DNA from: Youhaiella tibetensis
Lineage (GTDB): Bacteria; Pseudomonadota; Alphaproteobacteria; Rhizobiales; Devosiaceae
Length of the DNA stretch: 64,000 bases
Reading direction: 5' to 3'
Assembly (NCBI RefSeq): GCF_008000755.1
Contig: NZ_CP041690.1
Span: forward strand, 2,295,260-2,359,259
Shown: one piece after another, positions 17,019-25,950 of the stretch
How positions within the stretch are numbered: the first letter of the stretch is position 1
Layout of the letters: each line of letters begins with the position of its first letter
Translations under genes and position numbers: made by a program
The notes under the pieces: generated by a model
The model's input: the letters and a program-made list of their open reading frames with translations, nothing else
Databases searched by the model: none
Told to the model about the DNA's origin: nothing

Positions 17019-17334
17019 TATGTCCTCGCCTTGCGGATTATGTTCCGCCTTTGTTCTTCACTGAGGTAGCAGCAGGTCACCGTCCTTGGCAACACTGTCT
17101 GCGGCGAATGTGATGGATGTTCAGGCCCGAACGCAGCCAACCTCGCCCAGGTGCTCGCCAAAATCACTCCCCTTTTCGCCAGAAAATCTGGCTGGCCCCC
17201 TCTTGTCTTTGCTCCCGACCTGTATGAGGTCCGGGGTGAAATCGAGGCCAGGAAACCCCTCCGATCTTCTTGCCGATGCACGGGGCCGAGACGAAGATCG
17301 CGGCACTCCAGGGGTAGCGAGCAGCGCCGTTCAA
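17019..17334. other. Intergenic region between lon and the MFS gene
   Basis: About 315 bases. It holds the MFS promoter region with a LexA box at 17042-17056. Short frames on both strands lack ribosome sites. Nothing else recognised. Confidence 0.5.
17042..17056 (-). promoter_or_regulatory. Perfect LexA (SOS) box upstream of the TetA-like gene
   Basis: GTTC-CGCCTTT-GTTC, an exact match to the alphaproteobacterial LexA consensus GTTC-N7-GTTC, 24 bases upstream of the MFS start codon. LexA bound here would block transcription start or early elongation, so the pump may be DNA-damage inducible. One or two chance matches per 64 kb are expected, so position is the main argument. Confidence 0.6.
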
Positions 17335-17360
17335 CAAAAAACGGCGCCCTGAGGCGCCGT
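17335..17360 (-). terminator. Rho-independent terminator of lon
   Basis: ACGGCGCC / GGCGCCGT, 8-bp stem with a 4-base loop, followed on the minus strand by a run of T residues (the A-run at 17336-17341 on the plus strand). It sits 27 bases after the lon stop. Confidence 0.92.
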
Positions 17361-17386
17361 TCTCCTATTCACTTGCAGTGTGTAGT

Positions 17387-19819
17387 TCAGTGCGGCAGGC
17401 CTGCCTCGGCCTCGCTGCCATCGGCGGCCTCTGCGGCGATCGGCGCTTCCACCTTCTCGTCGTAGTTCCACTCGATCGGCTCGGGCTCGCGCACCAGGGC
17501 GTGCTTGATCACCTGATCCATGCGGCTCACCGGGATGATCTCCATCCCCTTGGTCACGATCTCCGGGATTTCCTGGAGGTCACGCACGTTCTCTTCGGGG
17601 ATCAGCACCGTCTTGATGCCGCCGCGCAGCGCCGCAAGAAGCTTTTCCTTGAGGCCACCGATCGGCAGGACGCGACCACGCAGGGTGATTTCACCCGTCA
17701 TCGCCACGTCGTTGCGCACCGGAATGCCGGTCATCACCGAGACGATGGCGGTGGCCATGCCGATACCGGCAGACGGACCATCCTTGGGCGTAGCGCCTTC
17801 CGGCACGTGCACGTGGATATCGCGGCTGTCGAACAGCGGCGGCTTGATGCCGAAGTCGATCGAACGCGAGCGGACATAGGCCATCGCGGCGGTGATGGAT
17901 TCCTTCATCACTTCCTTGAGGTTGCCCGTAACCGTCATGCGGCCCTTGCCCGGGGTCATCACGCCTTCGATGGTCAGCAGCTCGCCGCCCACCGGAGTCC
18001 ATGCCAACCCCGTAACCAGACCCACTGCCGGCTCCGCCTCGATCTCGCCGTGACGGAAGATCTGCGGCCCGAGATACTTTTCGAGCAGCTCGTCGTCGAT
18101 CACGATCTTCTTGGACTTGCCCGAGAGGATGTCGCGAACGGCCTTGCGCATCAGCTTGGAGATTTCGCGCTTGAGCGTACGCACACCGGCTTCCCGGGTG
18201 TACTTCTGGATCAGCGCCGTCAGCTGGGCATCGGGGAGCTCGAACTCCTCGGGGCGCAGCCCGTTCTCCGCCAGCGTCTCGGGAATGAGGTGCTGAAGGG
18301 CGATTTCCTTCTTTTCCTCTTCCGTGTAGCCGGACAGACGAATGATCTCCATGCGGTCCATCAGCGGACCCGGAATGTTGAGCGTGTTCGACGTCGTCAC
18401 GAACATCACGTCCGAAAGGTCGTAGTCGACCTCCAGGTAGTGGTCGTTGAACGTCGCGTTCTGTTCCGGATCGAGCACTTCGAGCAGCGCCGAGGACGGA
18501 TCGCCCCGGAAGTCCTGGCCCATCTTGTCGATTTCATCGAGCAGGAAGAGCGGGTTGGACTTGCCGGCCTTGCGCAGCGACTGGATCACCTTGCCCGGCA
18601 TGGAGCCGATATAGGTGCGCCGGTGACCACGGATCTCGGCCTCGTCCCGCACGCCGCCGAGCGACATGCGCACGAATTCGCGGCCGGTCGCCTTGGCGAT
18701 CGACTTCCCCAGCGACGTCTTGCCGACGCCCGGAGGACCCACGAGGCACAGGATCGGCCCCTTGAGCTTGCCCGTGCGGCTCTGCACCGCCAGGTACTCG
18801 AGGATGCGTTCCTTGACCTTCTCGAGGCCATAGTGATCGGCATCAAGCACTTCTTCGGCCAGGTGCAGGTCGCGCTTGACCTTGGATTTCTTGCCCCACG
18901 GGAGGCTGAGCATCCAGTCGAGGTAGTTCCGCACGACCGTGGCTTCGGCCGACATCGGGCTCATCTGCTTGAGCTTCTTGACCTCGGCATTGGCCTTGTC
19001 GCGGGCTTCCTTGGAAAGCTTGGTCTTCTTGATGCGCTCTTCGAGCTCGGTAACCTCGTTCGAGCCTTCTTCGCCGTCACCCAGCTCACGCTGGATCGCC
19101 TTCATCTGCTCGTTGAGGTAGTACTCGCGCTGGGTCTTCTCCATCTGGCGCTTGACGCGCGAGCGGATGCGCTTTTCGACCTGCAGGACACCGATCTCGC
19201 CTTCCATCAGCCCCAGGATCTTCTGGAGCCGTTCGGCAACCGAGACCGTCGCGAGAAGGTCTTCCTTCTCGGCGATCTTGATCACCAGGTGCGAGGCAAT
19301 GGTATCTGCCAGCTTGGAGTGGTTCTCGATCTGCCCGACGGCAGTGACCACTTCGGCCGAGATCTTCTTGTTGAGCTTGACGTAGTTCTCGAACTCCGTC
19401 TGCGCCGAGCGAGCCAGGGCTTCTACCTCGACCGGGTCGGTCTCGGGTTCGGCCAGCACGGTGGCTTCGGCTTCAAAATAGTCGACCGTCTGCAGGTAGC
19501 GGTCGATCGTGGCGCGGTTCAGACCCTCCACGAGCACCTTGACCGTCCCGTCCGGCAGCTTGAGCAGCTGCAGCACGGAGGCGATGGTGCCGGTCGAATA
19601 GATCTGATCCGGCGACGGATCGTCGTCCTGGGCATTCTTCTGCGTCACGACAAGAATATGCTTGTCGTCGCGCATCACCTCTTCGAGGGCCTTCACCGAT
19701 TTCTCGCGGCCCACGAAAAGCGGAACGATCATGCCAGGGAATACAACGATGTCGCGCAGGGGCAGCACGGGATAGACCCGGTCGCGGCTGAACTCGGCGC
19801 CTGAAGTGACATCCGTCAT
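17387..19819 (-). CDS. lon: ATP-dependent protease Lon
   Basis: 810 residues, standard for LonA. Order: N-terminal substrate-recognition domain ([15 protein letters not shown]), coiled-coil linker, AAA+ module with Walker [10 protein letters not shown] (about residue 360) and Walker B FLLDEIDK, then the protease domain with catalytic Ser in PKDGPSAGI (about 680) and Lys in [13 protein letters not shown] (about 725). It degrades misfolded and regulatory proteins in the cytoplasm. AAAGGAT precedes the ATG and an RpoH-type promoter lies about 105 bases upstream. A same-length antisense frame covers it but is a codon-bias shadow. Confidence 0.98.
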   Translation of the reverse strand: MTDVTSGAEFSRDRVYPVLPLRDIVVFPGMIVPLFVGREKSVKALEEVMRDDKHILVVTQKNAQDDDPSPDQIYSTGTIASVLQLLKLPDGTVKVLVEGLNRATIDRYLQTVDYFEAEATVLAEPETDPVEVEALARSAQTEFENYVKLNKKISAEVVTAVGQIENHSKLADTIASHLVIKIAEKEDLLATVSVAERLQKILGLMEGEIGVLQVEKRIRSRVKRQMEKTQREYYLNEQMKAIQRELGDGEEGSNEVTELEERIKKTKLSKEARDKANAEVKKLKQMSPMSAEATVVRNYLDWMLSLPWGKKSKVKRDLHLAEEVLDADHYGLEKVKERILEYLAVQSRTGKLKGPILCLVGPPGVGKTSLGKSIAKATGREFVRMSLGGVRDEAEIRGHRRTYIGSMPGKVIQSLRKAGKSNPLFLLDEIDKMGQDFRGDPSSALLEVLDPEQNATFNDHYLEVDYDLSDVMFVTTSNTLNIPGPLMDRMEIIRLSGYTEEEKKEIALQHLIPETLAENGLRPEEFELPDAQLTALIQKYTREAGVRTLKREISKLMRKAVRDILSGKSKKIVIDDELLEKYLGPQIFRHGEIEAEPAVGLVTGLAWTPVGGELLTIEGVMTPGKGRMTVTGNLKEVMKESITAAMAYVRSRSIDFGIKPPLFDSRDIHVHVPEGATPKDGPSAGIGMATAIVSVMTGIPVRNDVAMTGEITLRGRVLPIGGLKEKLLAALRGGIKTVLIPEENVRDLQEIPEIVTKGMEIIPVSRMDQVIKHALVREPEPIEWNYDEKVEAPIAAEAADGSEAEAGLPH

Positions 19820-19923
19820 GTTTTATCCTTTCCGGGGCGTGCTGAAAGGGAGGAGATTCTGATTAGCGCGCCCGTAGCAACCAGGCAAACGCTCCAAGTG
19901 AGCCGTTCGGCTGATTCTGCTAC

Positions 19924-19954
19924 CTTAAATAGGGTGATCCGAACAGGACACAAG
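19924..19954 (-). promoter_or_regulatory. RpoH (sigma-32) heat-shock promoter of lon
   Basis: Read on the minus strand: CTTG (19954-19951), 17 bases, then CCTATTTAAG (19933-19924). This matches the alphaproteobacterial RpoH consensus CTTG-N17/18-CYTATNTNNG at every specified position. It lies about 105 bases upstream of the lon start. Confidence 0.8.
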
Positions 19955-20020
19955 TCAACGTCGCGGGAAAGATCGTGATTAACAGCCTTTCGGAATTGAT
20001 CGACCCGTTTCGACACCCTT

Positions 20021-21157
20021 TCAGCGCTGTTCCATCGCCTCCCCGACATAATGCGCGCGGGGTCGGATGAGTTCACCACCCTCGACCTGCTCCAGTGCAT
20101 GAGCCAACCAGCCCACGCAGCGCGCCATGGCGAAAAGCTGGAGAGGCGCGTCACCGGGCAGCCCATAGGCGGCCGTCATCGCCGCCAGGGCAAAGTCCAC
20201 GTTCGGCCGCTCGCCGACGACACGCTCGGCGACGGCGCTGAGCGCCGAAAACGCCGGCGGCACCGGCAACGCCTCCAGCAGCACCTGGGCCCTGATATCC
20301 CCTTGCGGGTAGAGCCGATGGCCGAACGTCGGCAGGGGTCTGGCCTGCGCCAGCCAGTCGCGCACCGCACGCTCCGCTCCGTCCCTCTCGACCGCGCCCA
20401 CCAGGGCCGAAACGCCCGCCGCCGCGCCGCCATGAAGTGGCCCCGTGAGTGTACAAAGCCCGGAAAGCGCCGCCGCCGAGAGCGCCGCGCCGGTTGACGC
20501 CGTCACGCGTGCTGCGAATGCGGAGGCGTTGAGCTCGTGGTCTGCTAGCAACACGAGAGCCTTGCGGATCGCATCCGTTGCCTCCGGCTTCCCCCAGGCA
20601 GTTGCGGCACGCTCATGGATGGCCCCGGTCCGCCCGCCGGTGATGGCGCCGACCAGCGTTCCAAGTACGCTCTCCGCCTCACGCTTGAGGACGGCCGTCG
20701 AACGCCCGAGCGAAGGCATGTCATGGGCGGCGCGGCCGGCCAGCAAGAGGAACGCCGCCTCGAGCGGCTCCCCGCTCCCCGGCTCGCCATTGGCCAGCTT
20801 GACCGCGCGCCCCTGCCACAGCAGAGCGGCGACATCCTCGAGGGTCGCACGTCCGGCCAGTTGCACTACGTCCCGGCCTCGATAATAGAGCCGGCCATCC
20901 GCCACCGTGGAGATGGCCGACGGCAGAATGGGATCGCCCCAGCGGATGGCTTCGCTCGCCACCGTTTCCGCCTTGCGCCGACCGGTCCCGCGCCCCGCCA
21001 GGCGCCGAACATCCTCTCCCGAATAGAGGCTGCGCCGGGAATCGGCGGGATCCTTCTTGGACCGGATGCGCCCGCGGCTCACATTTGCGTAGAGCGTCTG
21101 CGGTTGCGTCCCCAGCACCGCCAAAGCCTCGCTGGAGGTCATCCAGTCGGACAACAT
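20021..21157 (-). CDS. Citrate synthase family protein with N-terminal helix-turn-helix
   Basis: 378 residues. The first 55 or so form a MerR/excisionase-type winged HTH (WMTSSEALAVLG, TLYANVSRGRIRS, YSGEDVRRLAGR); the rest is a compact citrate synthase. All catalytic residues appear present: His in DHELNAS, His in FGHRLY, Asp in RPNVDF, and the CoA/citrate Arg residues in ARCVGW and RPRAHYVG. GPLHGG is intact. The usual DPR after the second His is DIR. ATG 21157 is chosen over TTG 21187 because AAGGAT precedes it. It is divergent from a second citrate synthase across 73 bases holding two dyads. It may be an enzyme, a citrate/acyl-CoA-sensing DNA-binding protein, or both. Confidence 0.88.
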   Translation of the reverse strand: MLSDWMTSSEALAVLGTQPQTLYANVSRGRIRSKKDPADSRRSLYSGEDVRRLAGRGTGRRKAETVASEAIRWGDPILPSAISTVADGRLYYRGRDVVQLAGRATLEDVAALLWQGRAVKLANGEPGSGEPLEAAFLLLAGRAAHDMPSLGRSTAVLKREAESVLGTLVGAITGGRTGAIHERAATAWGKPEATDAIRKALVLLADHELNASAFAARVTASTGAALSAAALSGLCTLTGPLHGGAAAGVSALVGAVERDGAERAVRDWLAQARPLPTFGHRLYPQGDIRAQVLLEALPVPPAFSALSAVAERVVGERPNVDFALAAMTAAYGLPGDAPLQLFAMARCVGWLAHALEQVEGGELIRPRAHYVGEAMEQR

Positions 21158-21158
21158 A

Positions 21159-21187
21159 TTGATCCTTTCGATCAAGATTGACGTCAA
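21159..21187. promoter_or_regulatory. Two dyads between the divergent citrate synthase genes
   Basis: TTGATC-N5-GATCAA (21159-21175) is immediately followed by the perfect 10-base palindrome TTGACGTCAA (21178-21187). Both lie in the 73-base divergent gap. The first overlaps the ribosome site of the HTH-citrate synthase. They are natural candidates for the target of its HTH domain; binding is not shown by sequence. Confidence 0.5.
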
Positions 21188-21230
21188 CCATTACGGACCT
21201 ACTTTCTCTCCAAAAGCAAGGAGAAGTCCG

Positions 21231-22301
21231 ATGAAAAGTGGATTGGAAGATGTCGTTGCCGCTGAAACCGTCCTGTCAGATGTTGACGGCCAGGCCGGTC
21301 GCCTGATCATTCGAGGCGTTTCGCTCGATGACCTGGTCGGCTCCCGCTACGAAGATGCCCTCGCCCTGCTCTGGTCCGGCTTCTTCGACCTGCCGTCCGA
21401 TCTGCCCGGCGCGCTCGCCCAGGCAAGAAAAGAAGTGTTCCGGCACGTGGGGGCAGCCGATTCCTCGCTCAGCCCCGTCGACGCCATCCGGGCGCTGACC
21501 GCGTTGATCCCGGACGGCGACGACCTGGGCACCGCGTTGCAGCTCGTTGCAGCGCCGGCGGTGTTTACCCCGGCCATCCTGCGTCTTCAGGCCGGCGCCA
21601 GGCCCCTGCCCCCGCAGACCGGCCTGGGTCACGCGGCCGATATCCTCCAGATGCTGACCGGCGAGACGCCTTCGCCGCGCCAGGCGGCGGCACTCGATGC
21701 TTATCTGGTGACGGTGTCGGACCATGGCCTCAACGCCTCCACCTTCACCGCCCGCGTCATCGCCTCGACCGGCGCCGGCCTGACGTCGGCAGTTCTCGGC
21801 GCGCTCGGAGCCCTCAAGGGGCCGCTGCATGGCGGCGCCCCCGGACCGGTCCTCGACATGCTGGATGCAATCGGCACCGCCGAGAACGCCGAGCCCTGGA
21901 TAGAGGCAGCCCTCACCCGCGGCGACCGCCTGATGGGCTTCGGTCACCGCATCTACCGGGTGCGCGATCCACGCGCCGATGCCCTCAAGAGCGCGCTACG
22001 CCCCCTGACCGCCTCCGGCGAAGTGGATGCATCTCGCGTCGCGCTGGCGGAGGGCGTTGAAACGGCAGCCCTGGCGCTCCTCAAGCGCAAGAAGCCCGAC
22101 CGCCCGCTGGATACCAATGTGGAGTTCTATACCGCGCTTCTGCTCGAAGCCCTCGGCTTCCCGCGCTCGGCCTTCACCTGCGTCTTCACCATGGGTCGTA
22201 CGGGTGGCTGGATCGCCCATGCTCGCGAACAGGCCACTACGGGTCGGCTGATCCGGCCCCAGTCGCGCTATGTCGGCCCCATGCCGCAGCAGGCGGCCTA
22301 G
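21231..22301 (+). CDS. Citrate synthase/methylcitrate synthase family protein
   Basis: 356 residues, no HTH. The signature LMGFGHRIYRVRDPR is complete, DHGLNAS supplies the first catalytic His and GPLHGG is intact. The third catalytic position, Asp in NVDFYSG of E. coli GltA, is Glu here (TNVEFYTA). Glu also occurs, to my recollection, in other second citrate synthases, so it may mark a subfamily rather than a dead enzyme. ATG 21231 follows AAGGAG by 8 bases. The stop shares CTAG with the convergent Rsm22-like gene. Confidence 0.88.
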   Translation: MKSGLEDVVAAETVLSDVDGQAGRLIIRGVSLDDLVGSRYEDALALLWSGFFDLPSDLPGALAQARKEVFRHVGAADSSLSPVDAIRALTALIPDGDDLGTALQLVAAPAVFTPAILRLQAGARPLPPQTGLGHAADILQMLTGETPSPRQAAALDAYLVTVSDHGLNASTFTARVIASTGAGLTSAVLGALGALKGPLHGGAPGPVLDMLDAIGTAENAEPWIEAALTRGDRLMGFGHRIYRVRDPRADALKSALRPLTASGEVDASRVALAEGVETAALALLKRKKPDRPLDTNVEFYTALLLEALGFPRSAFTCVFTMGRTGGWIAHAREQATTGRLIRPQSRYVGPMPQQAA

Positions 22302-23260
22302 CCCCAGCTCTCGCCCCATTCCGCCTTCCGTGCCACACGGAAGGCCTCTGGGTTGCGCTTGAGCACCTGCTCGCGACGCAACCCTTCCGGGGTGCACAAT
22401 TCTAGAGTCACAGCAAACTTGTTGCGCTCGACCGGCTTGATGATCCGCGACGCGGGCTGCGCCGCGACTTCGGGCCGGGCCACTATCAGGTAGCTGAACT
22501 TTTCGTCCTCATAAGGAAGCGTCGCGCCCTTCATCCGCATGTGGTCGCGGCTGCGCTCGAGGCGCACGGTGAAGTGGCACCAGTCCCCCTCGGGCAGCGG
22601 ACACTCGTGCGCGTGCGGGCAAGGCGCCACCATGGTCGCGCCGTCCGCCAGCAGCGCGCGGCGAACGTCCATGAGGCGCTGGTAGTCCCTGGGCCGGCCG
22701 GGCTCGATAATGGCAAGGATGCCCCCGCAACGGCGCCAGAGGTCGAGCGCGGCCGCCACGACACGCCCGTCGGCGAGTTCGGTCAGCGAATAGCTGGCCA
22801 CGACCAGATCGAACCGGGCGTCACCAAGTCCCGTCTGGCCCAGCTCTCCGCGCACAACCGTAGCCGGCAACGCGCCTTCTGCAAGCGACGCCGCCAGGCG
22901 CAGGAACGCATCGCCATGATCCATCATGGTCGTCGAGCCCAGATCCGGCCATCGCTCGAACGCGGCCCAACTGGCCGTCCCCGGCCCTGCGCCCGCATCG
23001 AGCATGGTCTGTGGCGCAAAGCCGGCTGCACGGGCCGCGGCCTCGTCGAGCACCCGCTCGACCGCAGCATAGGTCGCGGGCATCCGGCTCATGGCATAAG
23101 CCAGGACATCATCGGAAACCCCGATATGGCCCGAAGAGGCGCGGAACTCGCGGTACTTTTCCGAAATGGCTTCAGAGCGCTGTGCAAGCCCCGCCCGCGA
23201 CTTCCCCGTCGCGAGTTCGGCCAGCCGAACCTTGAGCCTTTCAAGCAAACCTGCAGTCAA
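22298..23260 (-). CDS. Rsm22/METTL17-like small ribosomal subunit-associated methyltransferase-fold protein
   Basis: 320 residues with a Rossmann methyltransferase core (MLDAGAGPGTASWAA at motif I; VVASYSLTEL). Four cysteines follow the family pattern: APCPH...ECPL...DWCHF and a distal LELCTPEG. In mitochondrial METTL17/Rsm22 equivalents these ligate a 4Fe-4S cluster and the protein assists small-subunit assembly. The start is probably TTG 23260 with GGGGA upstream; extending to 23314 would read through the clpX terminator hairpin, which is unlikely. It lies between clpX and the citrate synthase pair. Confidence 0.85.
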   Translation of the reverse strand: MTAGLLERLKVRLAELATGKSRAGLAQRSEAISEKYREFRASSGHIGVSDDVLAYAMSRMPATYAAVERVLDEAAARAAGFAPQTMLDAGAGPGTASWAAFERWPDLGSTTMMDHGDAFLRLAASLAEGALPATVVRGELGQTGLGDARFDLVVASYSLTELADGRVVAAALDLWRRCGGILAIIEPGRPRDYQRLMDVRRALLADGATMVAPCPHAHECPLPEGDWCHFTVRLERSRDHMRMKGATLPYEDEKFSYLIVARPEVAAQPASRIIKPVERNKFAVTLELCTPEGLRREQVLKRNPEAFRVARKAEWGESWG

Positions 23261-23276
23261 CTGGGAATCCCCGAAA

Positions 23277-23311
23277 CAAAAAACCGGGGGCAGCGCTATG
23301 GCTGCCCCCGG
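23277..23311 (-). terminator. Rho-independent terminator of clpX
   Basis: CCGGGGGCAGC / GCTGCCCCCGG, 11-bp stem with a 6-base loop, followed on the minus strand by TTTTTTG. It is 24 bases after the clpX stop and is a strong terminator. Confidence 0.93.
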
Positions 23312-23335
23312 CAAAAATCAATCCCGTCTCGCGCC

Positions 23336-24613
23336 TCAGGCGCCGGCGGGAAGCTCTTCCTTCTTGCGCTCCGCATAGATGTAGAGCGGACGAGCGTCCT
23401 TGCCGTTGACGACTTCCTCGCTGATCACGACTTCCTCGACGCCTTCGAGAGACGGGAGGTCGTACATCGTGTCGAGCAGGATCGCTTCCATGATCGAACG
23501 CAGGCCGCGAGCACCGGTCTTGCGCTCGATTGCATGCTTGGCGATCGCCTTGAGCGCGTCCTCGTGGAAAGTCAGTTCCACGTCCTCCATCGAGAACAGG
23601 CGCTGGTACTGGCGCACCAGAGCGTTCTTGGGAGCGGTCAGGATTTCGATCAGGGCGGGTTCGTCCAGGTCTTCCAGGGTCGCGATCACCGGCAGACGGC
23701 CGATGAATTCCGGGATCAGGCCAAACTTGACCAGGTCTTCCGGAGCCACGTCCTTGAGAAGGTCGCCGACGCGACGATCCTGCGGGTCCTTCACCACCGC
23801 GCCGAAGCCGATGCCCGAACCTTCGCCGCGCGCCGAGATGATGCGCTCGAGGCCGGCAAACGCGCCGCCGCAGATGAACAGGATGTTGGTCGTGTCCACT
23901 TGCAGGAATTCCTGCTGGGGATGCTTGCGGCCGCCCTGGGGCGGAACGGAAGCCACCGTACCTTCCATGATCTTGAGCAGTGCCTGCTGCACGCCCTCGC
24001 CCGAAACGTCACGGGTGATCGAGGGATTGTCCGACTTGCGGGAAATCTTGTCGACTTCGTCGATATAGACGATGCCGCGCTGCGCCTTCTCCACGTTGTA
24101 GTCGGCGGCCTGCAAGAGCTTGAGGATGATGTTTTCCACGTCCTCGCCGACATAGCCGGCTTCGGTGAGCGTGGTGGCATCGGCCATCGTGAACGGCACA
24201 TCCAGGATGCGCGCCAGCGTCTGGGCCAGAAGCGTCTTGCCGGTACCGGTCGGACCGATCAGCAGGATGTTGGACTTGGAAAGCTCAACGTCCTGATTCT
24301 TGGTCGCGTGGTGCAGGCGCTTGTAGTGGTTGTGGACCGCAACGGACAACACGCGCTTGGCGCGCGCTTGGCCGATCACGTAATCGTCCAGGATCTTGCA
24401 GATCTCGGCCGGAGTGGGAACACCGTCCGCCGACTTGACCATCGACGTCTTGTTCTCTTCCCGGATGATGTCCATGCAGAGCTCGACGCATTCATCACAG
24501 ATGAACACGGTCGGGCCGGCGATCAGTTTACGAACCTCGTGCTGAGACTTGCCGCAGAACGAGCAATACAGCGTGTTCTTCGAGGATTCGCCGTTCGTTG
24601 TCTCTTTGGACAT
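23336..24613 (-). CDS. clpX: ATP-dependent Clp protease ATP-binding subunit ClpX
   Basis: 425 residues. The N-terminal zinc-binding domain has Cys17, Cys20, Cys39 and Cys42. AAA+ motifs: Walker [11 protein letters not shown], Walker [12 protein letters not shown], and the substrate-gripping pore loop GYVGEDV. The ClpP-docking loop (GFGA) is present as SGIGFGAVV. It unfolds ssrA-tagged and regulatory proteins for ClpP; in Caulobacter-type cells this includes cell-cycle regulators. GGGAG precedes the ATG, right after a G/C hairpin in the leader. Confidence 0.98.
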   Translation of the reverse strand: MSKETTNGESSKNTLYCSFCGKSQHEVRKLIAGPTVFICDECVELCMDIIREENKTSMVKSADGVPTPAEICKILDDYVIGQARAKRVLSVAVHNHYKRLHHATKNQDVELSKSNILLIGPTGTGKTLLAQTLARILDVPFTMADATTLTEAGYVGEDVENIILKLLQAADYNVEKAQRGIVYIDEVDKISRKSDNPSITRDVSGEGVQQALLKIMEGTVASVPPQGGRKHPQQEFLQVDTTNILFICGGAFAGLERIISARGEGSGIGFGAVVKDPQDRRVGDLLKDVAPEDLVKFGLIPEFIGRLPVIATLEDLDEPALIEILTAPKNALVRQYQRLFSMEDVELTFHEDALKAIAKHAIERKTGARGLRSIMEAILLDTMYDLPSLEGVEEVVISEEVVNGKDARPLYIYAERKKEELPAGA

Positions 24614-24625
24614 CCTGTCACTCCC

Positions 24626-24672
24626 GGGGGCAGAGCGCCCCCAAAAACCGCGCTAGAGGGTTAGTCTAGCGC
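24626..24672 (-). terminator. clpP-clpX intercistronic terminator plus leader hairpin
   Basis: On the minus strand GCGCTAGA-N7-TCTAGCGC (24672-24650) is followed by GGTTTTTGG, a Rho-independent terminator for clpP transcripts. A second hairpin, GGGGGC-N5-GCCCCC (24642-24626), sits between it and the clpX ribosome site GGGAG. Partial read-through could set the clpP:clpX ratio. Confidence 0.7.
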
Positions 24673-24784
24673 ATGGCGCTTAAACAAAATGTAAGCCAGA
24701 CCGACCTTAAAGATCGATCCGGCCCTGCGCAATCACACCATTGTCACAGTTAACGTATGTCGCGAAATGGCGTTAACGGCCAAC

Positions 24785-25411
24785 TCAGACCGCTTCCGGC
24801 ACTGCGCGCTTCTCGAACACGCTGTCGATGAGGCCGAAGTCCTTGGCTTCTTCGGGGCTCAGGAAACGATCGCGCTCGAGGGCGTTCTCGATCTCTTCAT
24901 ACGTGCGGCCGGTGTGCTTCTCGTAGATTTGATTGAGACGACGCTTGAGGCCTTCGACCTCGCGGGCGTGGATCAGGATATCGGTCACCTGACCCTGGAA
25001 CCCGCCCGAAGGCTGGTGGACCATGATACGGGAATTGGGCAGCGAGGCCCGCATCCCGGCTTCGCCGGCCTGCAGCAGGAGCGAGCCCATCGAGGCCGCC
25101 TGCCCCATGCACAGCGTCGCCACGGGGGGGCGAATGAACTGCATGGTGTCATAGATCGACAGGCCAGCCGTCACCACGCCGCCGGGCGAGTTGATATAGA
25201 GGTTGATTTCCTTCTTCGGGTTTTCCGACTCGAGGAACAGAAGCTGCGCCGTGATCAGCGAAGCCATGTTGTCCTCGACCACGCCGGTCACGAAGATGAT
25301 GCGTTCCTTGAGGAGCCGCGAATAGATGTCGAAGGCGCGTTCGCCCCGGTTGGTCTGCTCGACCACCATGGGAACGAGCGTATTCATATAGGTGTCGACC
25401 GGATCTCTCAT
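24785..25411 (-). CDS. clpP: ATP-dependent Clp protease proteolytic subunit ClpP
   Basis: 208 residues. The catalytic triad is Ser107 (GQAASMGS), His132 (IMVHQPSGG) and Asp181 (ERDRFL). INSPGG and the N-terminal axial loop region are intact. It forms the 14-mer that pairs with ClpX or ClpA. It is separated from clpX by 171 bases that contain a terminator, so the two are only partly co-transcribed. Confidence 0.98.
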   Translation of the reverse strand: MRDPVDTYMNTLVPMVVEQTNRGERAFDIYSRLLKERIIFVTGVVEDNMASLITAQLLFLESENPKKEINLYINSPGGVVTAGLSIYDTMQFIRPPVATLCMGQAASMGSLLLQAGEAGMRASLPNSRIMVHQPSGGFQGQVTDILIHAREVEGLKRRLNQIYEKHTGRTYEEIENALERDRFLSPEEAKDFGLIDSVFEKRAVPEAV

Positions 25412-25492
25412 GGATGCCCTTCTGGTGCCTGGATGACGAATCAGCGCGATTTGGCTGATTGCAGGGGATGGCGCCTTAATGCGCGGTAAAGC

Positions 25493-25524
25493 GAGACATA
25501 GGCAAGACTGGGGCGAGCTTCAAT
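25493..25524 (-). promoter_or_regulatory. Candidate RpoH promoter of clpP
   Basis: Minus strand: ATTG (25524-25521), 18 bases, CCTATGTCTC (25502-25493). Compared with CTTG-N17/18-CYTATNTNNG it differs at the first base of the -35 and the last of the -10. It is about 80 bases before the clpP start. Weaker than the lon promoter but suggestive. Confidence 0.45.
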
Positions 25525-25600
25525 AGAGCTGCCCCCAACGCGCACGCCGTTCCATGTCAGCGGTTAATTCCGCGTTGCCCTGGAGCGGTTCGAGGCACGC

Positions 25601-25831
25601 CTATTCGGCGAAGACCACCGTAACGCCCTTCTTGCGGAAATAGGACTGCATCAGCTTGCGTCCCTGCCGATTGTTCTGCGCCAGCTTGCCTGGCTCGAAC
25701 ACAGCTTCCTTGACGCCCTCGCGCGCCATGGCTGCCTTCAGAGCAGCTACGTGAACGTCCAGCTCGGCATTGTCATTGCGCAGGGATGTGTAGATATTCT
25801 CCGTGGCCTCGGCCAGGGTCAGTTCGCTCAT
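25601..25831 (-). CDS. Conserved-looking hypothetical protein, 76 residues
   Basis: ATG 25831 has GGAG 8 bases upstream; the frame is open further to 25900 without a ribosome site. The product (MSELTLAEATENIYTSLRND...) is mostly helical and charged, with a C-terminal basic stretch RQGRKLMQSYFRKKG and a hydrophobic end VTVVFAE. No signal peptide, no cysteines, no family recognised. It sits upstream of clpP on the same strand and divergent from the P450 gene. Confidence 0.65.
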   Translation of the reverse strand: MSELTLAEATENIYTSLRNDNAELDVHVAALKAAMAREGVKEAVFEPGKLAQNNRQGRKLMQSYFRKKGVTVVFAE

Positions 25832-25950
25832 GGCGGCACTCCAGAATTGCTCCGGCCTTCCACTAACGACTTTTCCGCCAAGGGCAAGGCTCGGTTGCAT
25901 TGCGCCGAGGGCGATATAGTGTCCGAGCTTGCTTCAACCACCGGTCTGCG

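Noticed and set aside
17378-19804. 808-codon open frame antisense to lon
   Set aside because: Its length follows from the strong G/C third-position bias of lon; composition is His/Arg/Leu-rich without domains, there is no ribosome site, and lon is certain.
22541-24664. 707-codon plus-strand frame over the Rsm22-like gene and clpX
   Set aside because: Shadow frame crossing two real genes and the clpX terminator; no recognisable protein.
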